Positions 52,848 to 62,172 of a DNA stretch of 64,000 nt are shown here, in pieces. The stretch is from the NCBI RefSeq assembly GCF_018986435.1, contig NZ_JAHMIN010000001.1, positions 27,003 to 91,002 on the forward strand, in the 5' to 3' direction. The translations under genes and the position numbers were made by a program. The notes beneath the pieces were generated by a model. The model made no database searches and had not been told where the DNA came from. It saw only the letters and a program-made list of their open reading frames with translations. The stretch is from Hahella sp. HN01 (GTDB lineage: Bacteria > Pseudomonadota > Gammaproteobacteria > Pseudomonadales > Oleiphilaceae). Every line of letters begins with the position of its first letter. Positions within the stretch are counted from its first letter, which is position 1.

Positions 52848-53876
52848 ATGCCGGACAATCAATCCAACAATAACAGCGCGCATGAAGCCATCAGGCAGTT
52901 TGAAATCCAGGCGGTCAATTTCGGGCAACGCTTTATTCAAGACAGCAACGTCCGCCGGATGTACATGGAGAAAACCAAAGCCTACGCGGAATCGTTGAAA
53001 GACCTCGTCAACAGTCGTCAGATGAGCCCCAGTGAAGCGGCGCAAGCCGCCAATCAGATGCGTAATGAAATCATGGAGTGGGCCAGAACCAAGTCCAGCG
53101 ATATCGGACGCGCCAAAGCCCGCGCCCTCAAAGCGAAAGGCCTGGATTTAGATGTGTTGTGCGACAAGTACGCCAAGCGTCTGTTCAGCAAATCCTTCTC
53201 GCAACTGAGCAAAGCGGACCAGGACCACGTCTTTCTACAGATTGTGGAAAGTTCCGGCAGAGCGAACCCCAAGGTTTCGGCGAAAGCCATTCGCCTGGGT
53301 AAAGCCGGTCGCGCCCTCTGGTTGTTAAGCGCCGGCATCGCCATCTACAACATCGCCTCCGCCGAGGACAAAGCCCGGGCGACAGGCAGAGAAGCGGCCA
53401 ATCTGGGCGGCGGATTCGCCGGCGGCGCAGCGGGAGGCGCGGTAGCGGGATTATGGGCCGGCCCGGTGGGCGTCGCCATTGGCGCAGTGGTGGGCGGCGT
53501 TCTGGGTTCCATTGTTGCAGACGAAGCCTACATTGAAGTCGCCGCTTCCAACGATCCGTTCGTGAAAACCTTTCTGGACAAACACACGCAGATGTTCAAC
53601 ACCGACGAGGAAGCCATCGCCCGCGATCTGGTGGAAAAGTGCAGCTACGAAATGGACAAAGTCTACAGCGTCTTCAAAGAACTGGACTGGGCGTATAACT
53701 CGGATGCGGACGACGTGGCGTTGCTTTACGTCAACCGAGTGCGCCGGTCGACGCCCATCATCAAAAGCAGCCTGAAAGCGCATACGCCACTGCGCAACTT
53801 GCTAACGGCGATATTGGAAGACGGCTGGACCACCTCCAACGAGCGAGACGCCATCCGTTACGTGCAACAACTATAG
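52848..53876 (+). CDS. Hypothetical protein with a central glycine-zipper membrane segment
   Basis: 342 residues. The N-terminal ~145 residues are helical and charged. Residues ~150-240 hold a hydrophobic helix (ALWLLSAGIAIYNIAS) and then a long Gly/Ala stretch (NLGGGFAGGAAGGAVAGLWA continuing to VVGGVLGSIVA), the pattern of pore-forming or membrane-inserting toxins and some secreted effectors. The C-terminal ~100 residues are mixed. No signal peptide. A good AAGGAACC site precedes the ATG. It shares a transcript with the 138-residue protein and ends before a hairpin. An effector or membrane-stress protein is possible; no family recognised. Confidence 0.65.
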   Translation: MPDNQSNNNSAHEAIRQFEIQAVNFGQRFIQDSNVRRMYMEKTKAYAESLKDLVNSRQMSPSEAAQAANQMRNEIMEWARTKSSDIGRAKARALKAKGLDLDVLCDKYAKRLFSKSFSQLSKADQDHVFLQIVESSGRANPKVSAKAIRLGKAGRALWLLSAGIAIYNIASAEDKARATGREAANLGGGFAGGAAGGAVAGLWAGPVGVAIGAVVGGVLGSIVADEAYIEVAASNDPFVKTFLDKHTQMFNTDEEAIARDLVEKCSYEMDKVYSVFKELDWAYNSDADDVALLYVNRVRRSTPIIKSSLKAHTPLRNLLTAILEDGWTTSNERDAIRYVQQL

Positions 53877-53900
53877 CCGCCCACCTTTTCCCTTCAAGCA

Positions 53901-53926
53901 GGCCGACCGCCTCTTTGCGGTCGGCC
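53901..53926. terminator. Ten-base-pair hairpin after the glycine-zipper gene
   Basis: GGCCGACCGC-CTCTTT-GCGGTCGGCC, a perfect stem 24 bases past the stop codon. It lacks a T-run but is very stable. Confidence 0.55.
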
Positions 53927-54101
53927 GCATAACTAAACGATAAGCTCCTTTCTAAACCCTCAGCCTAAACCAAAGCTTAGTCGTTGCGCATACAAAACAG
54001 TCTATCACTTCCCTTATAATCGAACTCTGATCTCATCGCTGTAATCACGTTTGCAACCCCACCCAGGACTGGCGACTCACCTAAAACAGGAAGGAGTGAT
54101 T

Positions 54102-55730
54102 ATGTCGAAGCCCTCGCCCACGGAACCACATTCGTTTCTCTCTGGATCAAAAACCATCAAATTGTTCGCCACCGTCGTCTCTATCCTCGCCGGCGTTGTG
54201 ACGATCATCTACAGCATCAGCCGCGACCCGACCGCCAGTCAGCACAACAGCGGCGACAATAACGTCATGGTCGGCGGCAATGTAGGAGGAGATATCAGCA
54301 TCCGCCAGGAGGACTCGCCTTCCTATCGTGTCGACATCATCGGCGAAAAAATGATCAAGCCCGGCGAAAAAGTCTTGGTGAAACTGGACGCAGAGCGCCG
54401 ACAGCATCTGAGCGGCATGACCTGCCACTGGCAGGTGCTCGGCAAAGAAGGCGCTGTGTTGAAGCAGGCGCCGGATAACTGCCAGATGGAGCTGACCCTT
54501 GTATCAATCAGTGAAGCGACCGACTTCAGTCGGGTCAGCATTGTGGTGGAAGCCACCAGTTCCAGCGGTAAACGCTACAGCGCCGTTAACGAACTAATGA
54601 TCAGGCCAGACCCGAATTCCAGCCAGTACATTGAGCAGCAGCAGGCGTCGCTGCGAGAAAATATGAGCAAAATGTTCGACGACGCCGGCGATACAGTGAA
54701 CAGTGCGCAGACTGACGCCATGAAGTTTAAGGACAGGCTGCAACAGTTTCAGACCGACGTGCGCCGCAATGGGCTTGCCAGCAAACTGGAGCACAGGCCG
54801 GATAGAGTATTCGAATGTTCCCCTGGCGGCTGCAAGGTGGATGCGCGAGAACTCTGCGACGCCCAGGCGGCCGGGCTGGCTTTTGGGCCCACGCCAGGGG
54901 AGCGCTTATTTCAAACGTCGCTTGACTGTCGTGATGTGGAAGCGGGCGGCGCCAGCGAGCTTTGCCTCACACCGCCTTTTGATATAATCGGACTGCAACC
55001 CGGCGCTGAACTGTATGGCGATATCCTCTTTGCAGACGCTGCGCCTATTCCCTTCAATATCAAAGTCAGCTACAACGCAGACAGTTACGATCATCAAGAC
55101 CCCAGCTGGACGCCGCTGCGCGCCCGAGGCGCAGACGCCGCCAAAGCGCCATTCGCCGCGCTTAAATTCGAAGCATATAGAAGATCGTTTCAGCTATTCC
55201 TGGGAGCGTCCGCCGCCCAGTGTTATGGCGCCCTGCCCAGTCTGGAGATCGCCTACGATTCCGATGGAAAAGGCTTTATCAATACCTCTCAGGGAGGACA
55301 GGCGCAAAATGTCTTTCCCATCGTTCCACCCCAGGGCGATGCGATTAAAGTGCGGGTCAGCCATAACGGCGAATCCAGGGAGTTCAGCTACACCTTTGAT
55401 CTGGAGCAGATCATACGTCAAACCGCCGCCAACCTGGGGCGCCCGCAATTGAATTGCCAACGCAACGCCGACGTCATCGGCTGCGCCCTGCCAGACCATG
55501 ACCCACTGGTGATTTGGGCGAACGTGCAAACAATTCGCTATAGCGCCAGCAGCGACCAGCTCGAAAACAGCCTGCCCGTGAGCATTAACGGGAGACAGAT
55601 CTTTGAGAAAAACCCGCGAAATATTCTCAGCGCATACCGATTTACCGTACCGGGCGACTGGAGCGACATATTTTACCAACTGGAGTTCAAAGACGGCCGT
55701 TTAGGCAATGTGGAGCAGATTCCGCTGTAA
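54102..55730 (+). CDS. Membrane-anchored hypothetical protein
   Basis: 542 residues. One membrane helix (about 18-38, IKLFATVVSILAGVVTIIYS) is followed by a large domain that should face the periplasm. That part has a Gly/Asn stretch (NSGDNNVMVGGNVGGD), a beta-rich section, a coiled-coil-like segment (about 180-230) and several cysteines (CSPGGCKVDARELC, CRDVE...CLTPP, CYGAL). ACAGGAAGGAG precedes the ATG, ruling out a longer start. No family recognised. A strong terminator follows, separating it from the convergent T3SS operon. Confidence 0.65.
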   Translation: MSKPSPTEPHSFLSGSKTIKLFATVVSILAGVVTIIYSISRDPTASQHNSGDNNVMVGGNVGGDISIRQEDSPSYRVDIIGEKMIKPGEKVLVKLDAERRQHLSGMTCHWQVLGKEGAVLKQAPDNCQMELTLVSISEATDFSRVSIVVEATSSSGKRYSAVNELMIRPDPNSSQYIEQQQASLRENMSKMFDDAGDTVNSAQTDAMKFKDRLQQFQTDVRRNGLASKLEHRPDRVFECSPGGCKVDARELCDAQAAGLAFGPTPGERLFQTSLDCRDVEAGGASELCLTPPFDIIGLQPGAELYGDILFADAAPIPFNIKVSYNADSYDHQDPSWTPLRARGADAAKAPFAALKFEAYRRSFQLFLGASAAQCYGALPSLEIAYDSDGKGFINTSQGGQAQNVFPIVPPQGDAIKVRVSHNGESREFSYTFDLEQIIRQTAANLGRPQLNCQRNADVIGCALPDHDPLVIWANVQTIRYSASSDQLENSLPVSINGRQIFEKNPRNILSAYRFTVPGDWSDIFYQLEFKDGRLGNVEQIPL

Positions 55731-55771
55731 GTTGCAGCACCAGGACTAAAAGTAGCGACTTAATTTAAGAG

Positions 55772-55803
55772 AAAACGGCTGATCATCAAGATCAGCCGTT
55801 TTT
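55772..55803. terminator. Bidirectional terminator at the end of the translocator operon
   Basis: AAAACGGCTGATC-ATCAA-GATCAGCCGTTTTT: a long stem with A and T runs on both sides, between convergent genes. Confidence 0.92.
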
Positions 55804-55824
55804 GTTACTGCAATACAACCAACA

Positions 55825-56643
55825 TTACGAGAATATCTTCTGCCGCGTTTCGTGCTTGGATTGCGCGATAGCGGACAGCTTGGATCTCACGTCGTCCATG
55901 ATTTCTTTCATGGTCTGAATGAAATCCTTGGCTTCGTCGATATTCGCCGAATGCTTCTCGGATTCAGCTTCGTATTGCTTCTGCTCTTCCTGATCCTGCT
56001 TGGACTGGTAGGTCAACGGAGCAGAAATGACTGTACCGAATCCACCTGCGAACTGAGAGGCTGTTTGCCCCAGGCTGGTCAGGTTCTGCGTCTCCTGGAT
56101 CTTCAACTGAAACTGCCCTGAATCAAGTTCCTTATTTTTCGTCAACGCCTTAATCTCACTCGTCGACTTCATCGATTGCAGTGAGAACTTAAAAGAAGCG
56201 GCGCCGCCTGCGATCTGAAAGGCGCCCTGCACCAGCGACGCCGCCATCTCTTTACTCGCGGAGTCACGCAGTTCCTCGGCCGCGTTTTTGAGCGACTGCC
56301 ACTTCTGCTGATACTCACCGTGACGAATGTCACGGGCGCCTTTTTTCTGTGTCTGCGCCAGTTCATGAATCAAGCTCATGATGGCGAAGATATCCACTTC
56401 CAGGGTCGCTTTAGCATCCAACAACTTCCCGTCAAACTGCTTGCTTGGGGTTCCTGCTTTGCTGTCAGGGCTATCCAATTGCGGTTGGTAGGTCTTGAAA
56501 CTGAAACGCATCAACGGCACGTCATGCTTACCGTCGCTGAGCACCAGAGAAGCTTCCTGCTTGGGGCCCTTGACCGGTGCGGAGCCCTCCATCTCAATAG
56601 TAAAAGTGAATGTATTCGCTTCGTTTACGGAATTAACACTCAT
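55825..56643 (-). CDS. sctB: T3SS translocator, minor subunit (SctB/YopD-SipC type)
   Basis: 272 residues. It is the last gene of the tip/chaperone/translocator operon. It has one amphipathic/hydrophobic region (about 125-160, MAASLVQGAFQIAGGAASFK) within a helical protein, and a charged coiled coil near the C-terminus (QDQEEQKQYEAESEKHSANI). That layout is typical of the minor translocator that forms the host-membrane pore with SctE. The N-terminal ~75 residues are an unusual beta-like region (TFTFTIEMEGSAPVKG). ATAGGAGAC precedes the ATG. Assignment relies largely on context and layout. Confidence 0.75.
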   Translation of the reverse strand: MSVNSVNEANTFTFTIEMEGSAPVKGPKQEASLVLSDGKHDVPLMRFSFKTYQPQLDSPDSKAGTPSKQFDGKLLDAKATLEVDIFAIMSLIHELAQTQKKGARDIRHGEYQQKWQSLKNAAEELRDSASKEMAASLVQGAFQIAGGAASFKFSLQSMKSTSEIKALTKNKELDSGQFQLKIQETQNLTSLGQTASQFAGGFGTVISAPLTYQSKQDQEEQKQYEAESEKHSANIDEAKDFIQTMKEIMDDVRSKLSAIAQSKHETRQKIFS

Positions 56644-56654
56644 AAAAAAGTCTC

Positions 56655-57665
56655 CTATACCATATTCCTGCTGATCTGCATGCGAGTACTGTGGTCGTTC
56701 CCCATGATCTGCAGGATGCGACTGACGCCCTCATTCAGTTTGGCGATGACTTCTTTCAAGCGATCCTGCTCCGCCTCCATGGCGGCCTGCAGCTTGGCTA
56801 ACTCCTTCTTCATGTCCATTTGATTGGCCCGGGCATCGGTCGCCTGCTTCTTGTATACACCAGTGGTTATCTGAGACGCTCCGCCGCCAACAGAGGCTAC
56901 TCCACCAGTGAACGCAGCGATATTTCCCACTTTCGCCGCAGCCAACTGAATCTTTTGCACCTGCGACGTCGAAGAGGCCAACTTGGAGATTATGCTTGAC
57001 CCTGCTTTGGAGGCGGACGCCATACTGGCGCCAACGCAGACAGCGACCATTACAGCCGCGGTGACGACGCCAGCAACAATGTTGGCGACACTCTCGTCCA
57101 TGCCCATGGCCTGCAACCCCTTGGCTATACCCTTGGTCATCGCGCCCATCAGACTGTGACCGGTGGCCGCACCCACCATTGAATCCGCCGCCAGCGCCAA
57201 CATGACTGCGCCTGCAACCACCCCCACAGCGGTAACAGCCATTACAACTGCAGCGATACTAGCTATCCATCCGAAAATCTTGCCGAACAAACCGCCTTTT
57301 TTGGCTTTCTCGCCGGCTTCGATGGACTTCTGAATTTGCTCCTTCATATCCGCATGCTTTTGATCTTGCTTGGTCCGGTTCAGCTCAATATCCTGTTGGG
57401 AGGCCGCGATCTGCTCGTTACTGGATTTGGACTTGATCGTTAATAACAAAGCCACCAGTTCATCGGAAGAGAGGAGTGTCGGCGGCGCCAGGTCTGCCGC
57501 AAAGGACTTGCCTAATGCATTTGGCGCGGGACCGGTCTTGGATTCCAGAACATTCAGTGAAACCGGAAGCGGACCGAGCTTTTTCTGCCCTGAGAGTTGA
57601 ACATCCTGATTATCTGGGTTTCCAACCGGATAATTGAACTGTTGATTGTCACCCACCTTTACCAT
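56655..57665 (-). CDS. sctE: T3SS translocator, major subunit (SctE/YopB-IpaB type)
   Basis: 336 residues. Two long hydrophobic segments (about 140-165, WIASIAAVVMAVTAVGVVAG, and 195-220, NIVAGVVTAAVMVAVCVG) are separated by a short hydrophilic loop, and a C-terminal coiled coil follows (ELAKLQAAMEAEQDRLKE). This is the hallmark of the YopB/IpaB/SseC family. The ATG at 57665 lies inside the end of the chaperone gene (17-base overlap), so translation is coupled. An in-frame upstream extension is rejected because it overlaps the chaperone further without homology. Confidence 0.88.
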   Translation of the reverse strand: MVKVGDNQQFNYPVGNPDNQDVQLSGQKKLGPLPVSLNVLESKTGPAPNALGKSFAADLAPPTLLSSDELVALLLTIKSKSSNEQIAASQQDIELNRTKQDQKHADMKEQIQKSIEAGEKAKKGGLFGKIFGWIASIAAVVMAVTAVGVVAGAVMLALAADSMVGAATGHSLMGAMTKGIAKGLQAMGMDESVANIVAGVVTAAVMVAVCVGASMASASKAGSSIISKLASSTSQVQKIQLAAAKVGNIAAFTGGVASVGGGASQITTGVYKKQATDARANQMDMKKELAKLQAAMEAEQDRLKEVIAKLNEGVSRILQIMGNDHSTRMQISRNMV

Positions 57666-58167
57666 TGGCCAGGCCCTCCCTTTTCTGTTGCAGTACCGAG
57701 CGTAAAAGCTCAGCCTTGGCGCGCACCTGGGAGTATTGCTCCTTATCGCCCGCCCAATGCAACGCTGCTTCAATACCGCTTTCCGCCTTCTCCAGATCGT
57801 TCAAAGCCAGATAACAAAACGCCGCATGCATAGGGGGATGAGGATTCTCTACATCCAGAATGGCCATGTATGAATACGCCTGCACCGCCTCCTCATACTT
57901 CTGCTGTTGTTGCAGACAGGCGCCCAACCCCATCCAGAACCGCTTGTCTAAATGCCCATACAGGCACAGGAAACGGAACAGCTTTTCCGACTCCCCGTTG
58001 CGATTCTGTCGATACAAGTTGTACGCCACCGTGTAGACCGCCTCCAACTCATTGTCAGTGATCCCCTTGATCTCGCCCAAGGTTGCGCGACCATGCACCA
58101 CCGACTCCAAGAGCGCCTCAAAGCGGGCGTCGGCGTCCGGTTGTATTGCTTGTGCTGATTCAGCCAC
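57649..58167 (-). CDS. T3SS class II chaperone (LcrH/SycD/SicA family)
   Basis: 172 residues made of tandem TPR repeats (YTVAYNLYRQNRNGESEKLF, then WMGLGACLQQQQKYEEAVQAY and HPPMHAAFCYLALNDLEKAE). This family keeps the two translocators soluble in the cytoplasm until export. It directly precedes and overlaps the major translocator gene, the standard lcrH-yopB-yopD order. GGAGATATTTC lies upstream of the ATG. Confidence 0.92.
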   Translation of the reverse strand: MAESAQAIQPDADARFEALLESVVHGRATLGEIKGITDNELEAVYTVAYNLYRQNRNGESEKLFRFLCLYGHLDKRFWMGLGACLQQQQKYEEAVQAYSYMAILDVENPHPPMHAAFCYLALNDLEKAESGIEAALHWAGDKEQYSQVRAKAELLRSVLQQKREGLANGKGG

Positions 58168-58220
58168 GAAATATCTCCTTTACTGATTAAGTTCTGTGAG
58201 TTCAGTACACACTCAGGCCA

Positions 58221-58760
58221 TCAGTTGATCTTATTGATGGTCGCCATGATGGTGTCGTGCTCTTTCTTCTGGATGTTGGTCATCAACTGATAAGCCTGTT
58301 GCTGCTTATTGATCAGGCCCTGCAGGCGAATCATTTCCATCTGAGAGTCGTTGTTGAACCCATCCCGCTTTTGTTTCAGGTCTTCCGCAAAAGAGTTGAG
58401 CTGCGCTTTGGTAACCTCTTTACCGGGTACATCAACTCCCTTCGCTTTAAGTTCCGTCACCATCTCGTCCGACAAGGTGACCTTGCTGTCGTCTTTCTCT
58501 AGCTTCGCTGCTTCAGTATTCACCTTGGAAATGGTGCTTCCATAATCCTTAATCTTGCTATTAATACTCTGCATCCGCTCGCTTTGGGATTTAACCTGTT
58601 CATCAAGCAAAGCAACACGCTCTTCCGACAACAGCATGATTCGAGTAAACGGGTCCATGTTGGCGTCGTCGAATTTAGACGCATTCTTAGGATCGCCAGT
58701 AGGCGTAGTGGTCTCGTATGGATTGTAGGGTTGGTTGCCGGTTACAGGAGGTGTACTCAT
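58221..58760 (-). CDS. T3SS needle-tip or filament protein, short (SseB/EspA-like)
   Basis: 179 residues in the place held by lcrV/pcrV in Ysc-type clusters, but half that length. The sequence is helical: DPFTRIMLLSEERVALLDEQ begins one long coiled coil, a middle linker reads LKAKGVDVPGKEVTKAQL, and a second helix runs MIRLQGLINKQQQAYQLMTN to the end. The helix-linker-helix order, the GVDV-P-G turn and the DNDA-like NNDSQM patch resemble SseB/EspA filament proteins more than LcrV, whose globular domain is absent. GAGGAAATTGAG precedes the ATG. Confidence 0.65.
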   Translation of the reverse strand: MSTPPVTGNQPYNPYETTTPTGDPKNASKFDDANMDPFTRIMLLSEERVALLDEQVKSQSERMQSINSKIKDYGSTISKVNTEAAKLEKDDSKVTLSDEMVTELKAKGVDVPGKEVTKAQLNSFAEDLKQKRDGFNNDSQMEMIRLQGLINKQQQAYQLMTNIQKKEHDTIMATINKIN

Positions 58761-58805
58761 CTCAATTTCCTCGTATTAAATAGGTAAGACCGAAAAAGCT
58801 AAGAG

Positions 58806-59105
58806 CTAAATCGCCAGATAATTACGGTTGGAGTTTTTGCGTTTGATAGGAGTGGTTGTACGGCTACCGGTCTTCATGATATCGGTGATTTCATCCCGCC
58901 ATTCCTGCAGTTGCTCCATTCCCTGCTGCTTGAACCCTTCGGAAGCCAATGGGTGATTCAATATCTTCTGAGCGCTGCCTCGGGGAATTCCCAGGGATTG
59001 AAACAACTTATCTCCCTGCTCACGCATATTTTCCGCTTTACGGATCAACGCTTCGGACTCCGCCAGCGTTTTCTCCACCTCTACATCCATAAATGTCTGG
59101 CTCAT
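58806..59105 (-). CDS. LcrG/PcrG-like T3SS regulator and tip chaperone
   Basis: 99 residues, the size of LcrG (95). It has an N-terminal amphipathic helix (VEKTLAESEALIRKAENMRE), the central SLGIPRGSAQKIL that parallels the LcrG DIGLTPEAVMKIF region, an acidic WRDEITDIM helix, and a basic C-terminal tail (TTTPIKRKNSNRN). It is the first gene of the tip/translocator operon, as lcrG is. LcrG binds the tip protein and blocks secretion before contact. Identity is inferred from layout and weak similarity. Confidence 0.6.
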   Translation of the reverse strand: MSQTFMDVEVEKTLAESEALIRKAENMREQGDKLFQSLGIPRGSAQKILNHPLASEGFKQQGMEQLQEWRDEITDIMKTGSRTTTPIKRKNSNRNYLAI

Positions 59106-59312
59106 AGCTTTAACCTCACTTTGATTTAGTCATGAATAACCCTCTCGCCACACCGCTTGGGGATCACCGTCGCGACTAAGGGAGAGGATCATTAGTTGAG
59201 TAACGGAAAGACGCAAAAAGTCGCTGTTTTTGGGAATATTAGCGTCTAAATTGGGATTTGCGACGCTGCTTGGGCCAGGTAGGTAGAGGTCAAAGCGGAA
59301 TGATAAAGAAAG

Positions 59313-59342
59313 AAAAAGAGCGATGGAGACTATCCACCGCTC
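59313..59342 (-). terminator. Terminator after sctV
   Basis: Minus strand GAGCGGTGGA-TAGTC-TCCATCGCTC, ten base pairs with one G-U pair, followed by TTTTT. It separates the export-gate operon from the LcrG-like/tip operon, whose promoter must lie between 59106 and 59312. Confidence 0.88.
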
Positions 59343-59364
59343 TCGGTATTTAGCTAGTTGAGGA

Positions 59365-61437
59365 TTACAGGCAAATACGGCTGATCGGCTGCACCGTGAT
59401 GTCCTGGGTGAGTTCTTGATAGGACAGCACGCACAGCTCGAAGAAATCGCGTTCGATCATCTTTCTGACATAACGGCGGATATCCATGGATACCAGCAAC
59501 ACCGGCTTATGCGGTAATGCGTCCAGGTCCCCTACTTCCCGATGCAGCTCATTGATGAAATTCTGCGTGGTGTCCGGGTCGAGGGCCAGATAAGCGCCGG
59601 AAGAGGTCTGCCTGATGCCGCCGCGAATAGACTCTTCCAGATCCTGATCCAGCATATAGGCAGGCAAGACATTCTGGCCATTGCAGAATTTATAGCTGAT
59701 ATAACGGCTCAGACTCTTGCGTACGTATTCCGTCAGCAGCACCGTGTCTTTTTCCTTTTGGCCCCACTCCACCAGCGCTTCCATAATGGCGCGCAAGTTT
59801 CGGATGGAGATATCTTCGGACACCAGCCGCTGCAGGATCTCCGCAATGCGCTGAATCGGCACGACACGCTGCACTTCTTTCACCAGATCGCCATATTGCC
59901 CTTCCATCTGATCCAACAGATAACGGCACTCCTGCAAACCGATAAACTCGCTGGCGTAACGCTTCAGAATAAAAGACAGGTGGTAAATCAACAGTCGCGG
60001 CGCATCCAGGTATTCAATGCCGGCGTTTTCCATGGCGGGCGCATGAGTCTTCTCCACCCAATAAGGGTTGGCGGACATCGCCAGCTCGCCCTGTTGATGA
60101 GGGATGCCAAGGATGTCCAACTGCTCCTGGTCTTGCAGCACCACGACTTTATCCGCTGGTAATCGCCCCTGCGCCACAGGCACTTCGTGCATCAGAATGG
60201 TGTAATCGCCATCTTTCATGCTTTCGTTGAAGCGCAGGTGAATGCCGGGAAACGGGACGCCAAGATCCAGATACAGGGCGCGCCTCACTCGGTATAGCTC
60301 AGCGTTCAGCTCAGAGGGTTTCAGCATTTGCTGGCAGGACGCCGCGACGTCCAGCAACAGGGGCACCGTCGGAGAAAAGTCATCCTTCTCTGGCGTCTTG
60401 CTCTGAGTTCGGGTCTGCCCCGCCGCGGCCATGGCGGGGATATCGTCATCGTCTGTCTCGGAGCGTTTGGATTTGCGGCTCATGATGAACCCCACAGAAC
60501 TGATCAGCCCCGCCAGCACCAGGAACGTCATGGTGGGGAAGCCGGGGATCATGGCGAAGCCCAGCAGCAAGGCGCCGCCGATAAATAACGCCTTCGGTTG
60601 CGCGCCGATCTGTCCGCCGATATCGCGCCCCAGGTTTTCCGACTCATCCGTAGAGACGCGGGTGACGATAAAGCCGGCGGTGATCGAGATAAACAAAGCG
60701 GGAATCTGCGCCACCAGACCGTCGCCGATGGTCAACACCGAATAGATGGCGGCGGCGTCGCCGGCGCTCAGGCCGTTTTGCGTCACCCCAACCAGGATAC
60801 CGCCGAGAATGTTAACCGCGGTGATGATCAAGCCCGCAATCGCGTCGCCTTTAACGAATTTCATGGCGCCGTCCATGGAACCGTATAGCTGGCTCTCCTT
60901 CTCCACTTTAGCGCGTCTGATGCGCGCCTCGTCCATATCGATAACTCCGGCGCGCATGTCGCCGTCGATACTCATTTGTTTACCAGGCATGGAGTCCAGA
61001 GAGAAACGCGCGCTGACTTCCGCCACCCGCTCGGAGCCCTTGGTGATAACCAGGAACTGCACGATGGTCAAAATAAGGAAGATAACGCCGCCCACCACCA
61101 GATTGCCGCCGACGACAAAGTTACCGAAGGTGTAAACGATCTGCCCCGCATCCGCCTGCAGCAGAATCAAGCGTGTGGTGGTGATAGACAGCGCCAGCCG
61201 GAACATGGTCGTGATCAGCAACATGGAAGGAAACACGGAGAAATCCAGCGGCGATTTGATATACAGCGCCAGCATCAGAAGTATCACCGATACCCCCATG
61301 TTGAGGGCGATCATCACATCCACCAGCATGGTAGGCATGGGCAGGATCATCATAAAGATGATGCCCACCAGGAAAATCGCCAGCACCACGTCGTTGCGCT
61401 GGCTGAGCGCGCTCAGAACAGAAGCTCCTCTACTCAT
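59365..61437 (-). CDS. sctV: T3SS export gate protein SctV (LcrD/EscV/InvA, FlhA family)
   Basis: 690 residues. The N-terminal half has about eight membrane helices and the family-defining loop [31 protein letters not shown]. The C-terminal half is the cytoplasmic domain that forms the nonameric ring and selects chaperone-substrate complexes. It overlaps the SctY-like gene by four bases and ends the operon. The length and helices fit LcrD/PcrD, so it should be functional. Confidence 0.96.
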   Translation of the reverse strand: MSRGASVLSALSQRNDVVLAIFLVGIIFMMILPMPTMLVDVMIALNMGVSVILLMLALYIKSPLDFSVFPSMLLITTMFRLALSITTTRLILLQADAGQIVYTFGNFVVGGNLVVGGVIFLILTIVQFLVITKGSERVAEVSARFSLDSMPGKQMSIDGDMRAGVIDMDEARIRRAKVEKESQLYGSMDGAMKFVKGDAIAGLIITAVNILGGILVGVTQNGLSAGDAAAIYSVLTIGDGLVAQIPALFISITAGFIVTRVSTDESENLGRDIGGQIGAQPKALFIGGALLLGFAMIPGFPTMTFLVLAGLISSVGFIMSRKSKRSETDDDDIPAMAAAGQTRTQSKTPEKDDFSPTVPLLLDVAASCQQMLKPSELNAELYRVRRALYLDLGVPFPGIHLRFNESMKDGDYTILMHEVPVAQGRLPADKVVVLQDQEQLDILGIPHQQGELAMSANPYWVEKTHAPAMENAGIEYLDAPRLLIYHLSFILKRYASEFIGLQECRYLLDQMEGQYGDLVKEVQRVVPIQRIAEILQRLVSEDISIRNLRAIMEALVEWGQKEKDTVLLTEYVRKSLSRYISYKFCNGQNVLPAYMLDQDLEESIRGGIRQTSSGAYLALDPDTTQNFINELHREVGDLDALPHKPVLLVSMDIRRYVRKMIERDFFELCVLSYQELTQDITVQPISRICL

Positions 61438-61790
61438 ACGAAAGAGTTCCTTGTTAGTTGATGATATTTCTTCAGGCTTTTACGCGCTTCCTCCGGACGC
61501 TCCAGCGCCCATAGCGCGTGACTGCGTATCAATAGAAACGGCGCGGTCTCCTGTTTCACGCCCAGCTCCCGCAGGCTACGGTCGCTCAGAGTCAACGCAT
61601 CTTTATAACGCGCCGCCTTAAGGCAGGCGAAAGCAAGTCCGCGCGTCACATAGGCGTCCTCAGGACAAAGTTTGGCGGTAGCCTGCAACAGGGTCAGCGC
61701 CTTTTTGTGATGATTCTGCTGGAGATACACGAACGCCAGCGCCAACAGCCATTCACGGTTGGCAGGACTGAGGGAGAGTGGCTCGCTCAT
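61434..61790 (-). CDS. sctY: T3SS chaperone SctY (YscY/PscY-like TPR protein)
   Basis: 118 residues, with about three TPR units ([60 protein letters not shown]). YscY is of similar size and binds YscX. The position between the sctX-like and sctV genes is exactly that of yscY in the yopN-tyeA-sycN-yscX-yscY-yscV order. It overlaps sctV by four bases. Confidence 0.8.
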   Translation of the reverse strand: MSEPLSLSPANREWLLALAFVYLQQNHHKKALTLLQATAKLCPEDAYVTRGLAFACLKAARYKDALTLSDRSLRELGVKQETAPFLLIRSHALWALERPEEARKSLKKYHQLTRNSFV

Positions 61791-61794
61791 CCGT

Positions 61795-62172
61795 CTAGGC
61801 CTCGATTAATGCATTGCGATACTGGTTGAGGTAACGGATATCGTCCTGATTATCCCGCAAGATCTTCTCCGCCTTGCTGAACAACTCACGATCCTCCGGG
61901 GACTGCTGCGCCAGCTTTTGGAACAGCCCGCGCACTTCCCCGTACTGACGTTCAAAGTCCACTGGCGACAACAGGCTTTCCGAGCTGACCCGGGGGCGGA
62001 TGAATGAATCCAATAAAGAGGATTCCTCCCCTTTGCTGTACAACTGGCGCAGATGCGACACCACCTGACCGCCGGCGGGGGTGAATTTCTTATGCGACGG
62101 CAGCTGACGTTCGTCCGCTGCGTTGTAAAGAGAAAGCCCTTCAATATTGGAGCGCAAAGAGATGTTGGTCAT
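61795..62172 (-). CDS. sctX: T3SS export component SctX (YscX/PscX-like)
   Basis: 125 residues (YscX 122). The N-terminal IEGLSLYN, the GGQVVSHLRQLYSKGEESSLLDSF region and the C-terminal helical DFERQYGEVRGLFQKL and ILRDNQDDIRYLNQYRNALI follow the YscX pattern (H-L-x-x-L-Y, then DYRRELxxLQ and a Q-D-D motif). SctX is an early secreted component found only in Ysc-family systems. It overlaps the STAS-like gene by four bases. Confidence 0.8.
   Translation of the reverse strand: MTNISLRSNIEGLSLYNAADERQLPSHKKFTPAGGQVVSHLRQLYSKGEESSLLDSFIRPRVSSESLLSPVDFERQYGEVRGLFQKLAQQSPEDRELFSKAEKILRDNQDDIRYLNQYRNALIEA

Noticed and set aside
59210-59232. ExsA-like site (CAAAAACAGCGACT...TTGCG on the minus strand) upstream of the LcrG-like gene
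   Set aside because: The A-tract and GAC match the ExsA pattern, but the TG element is two bases too close; too degenerate to claim, although a regulator site in this gap is expected.
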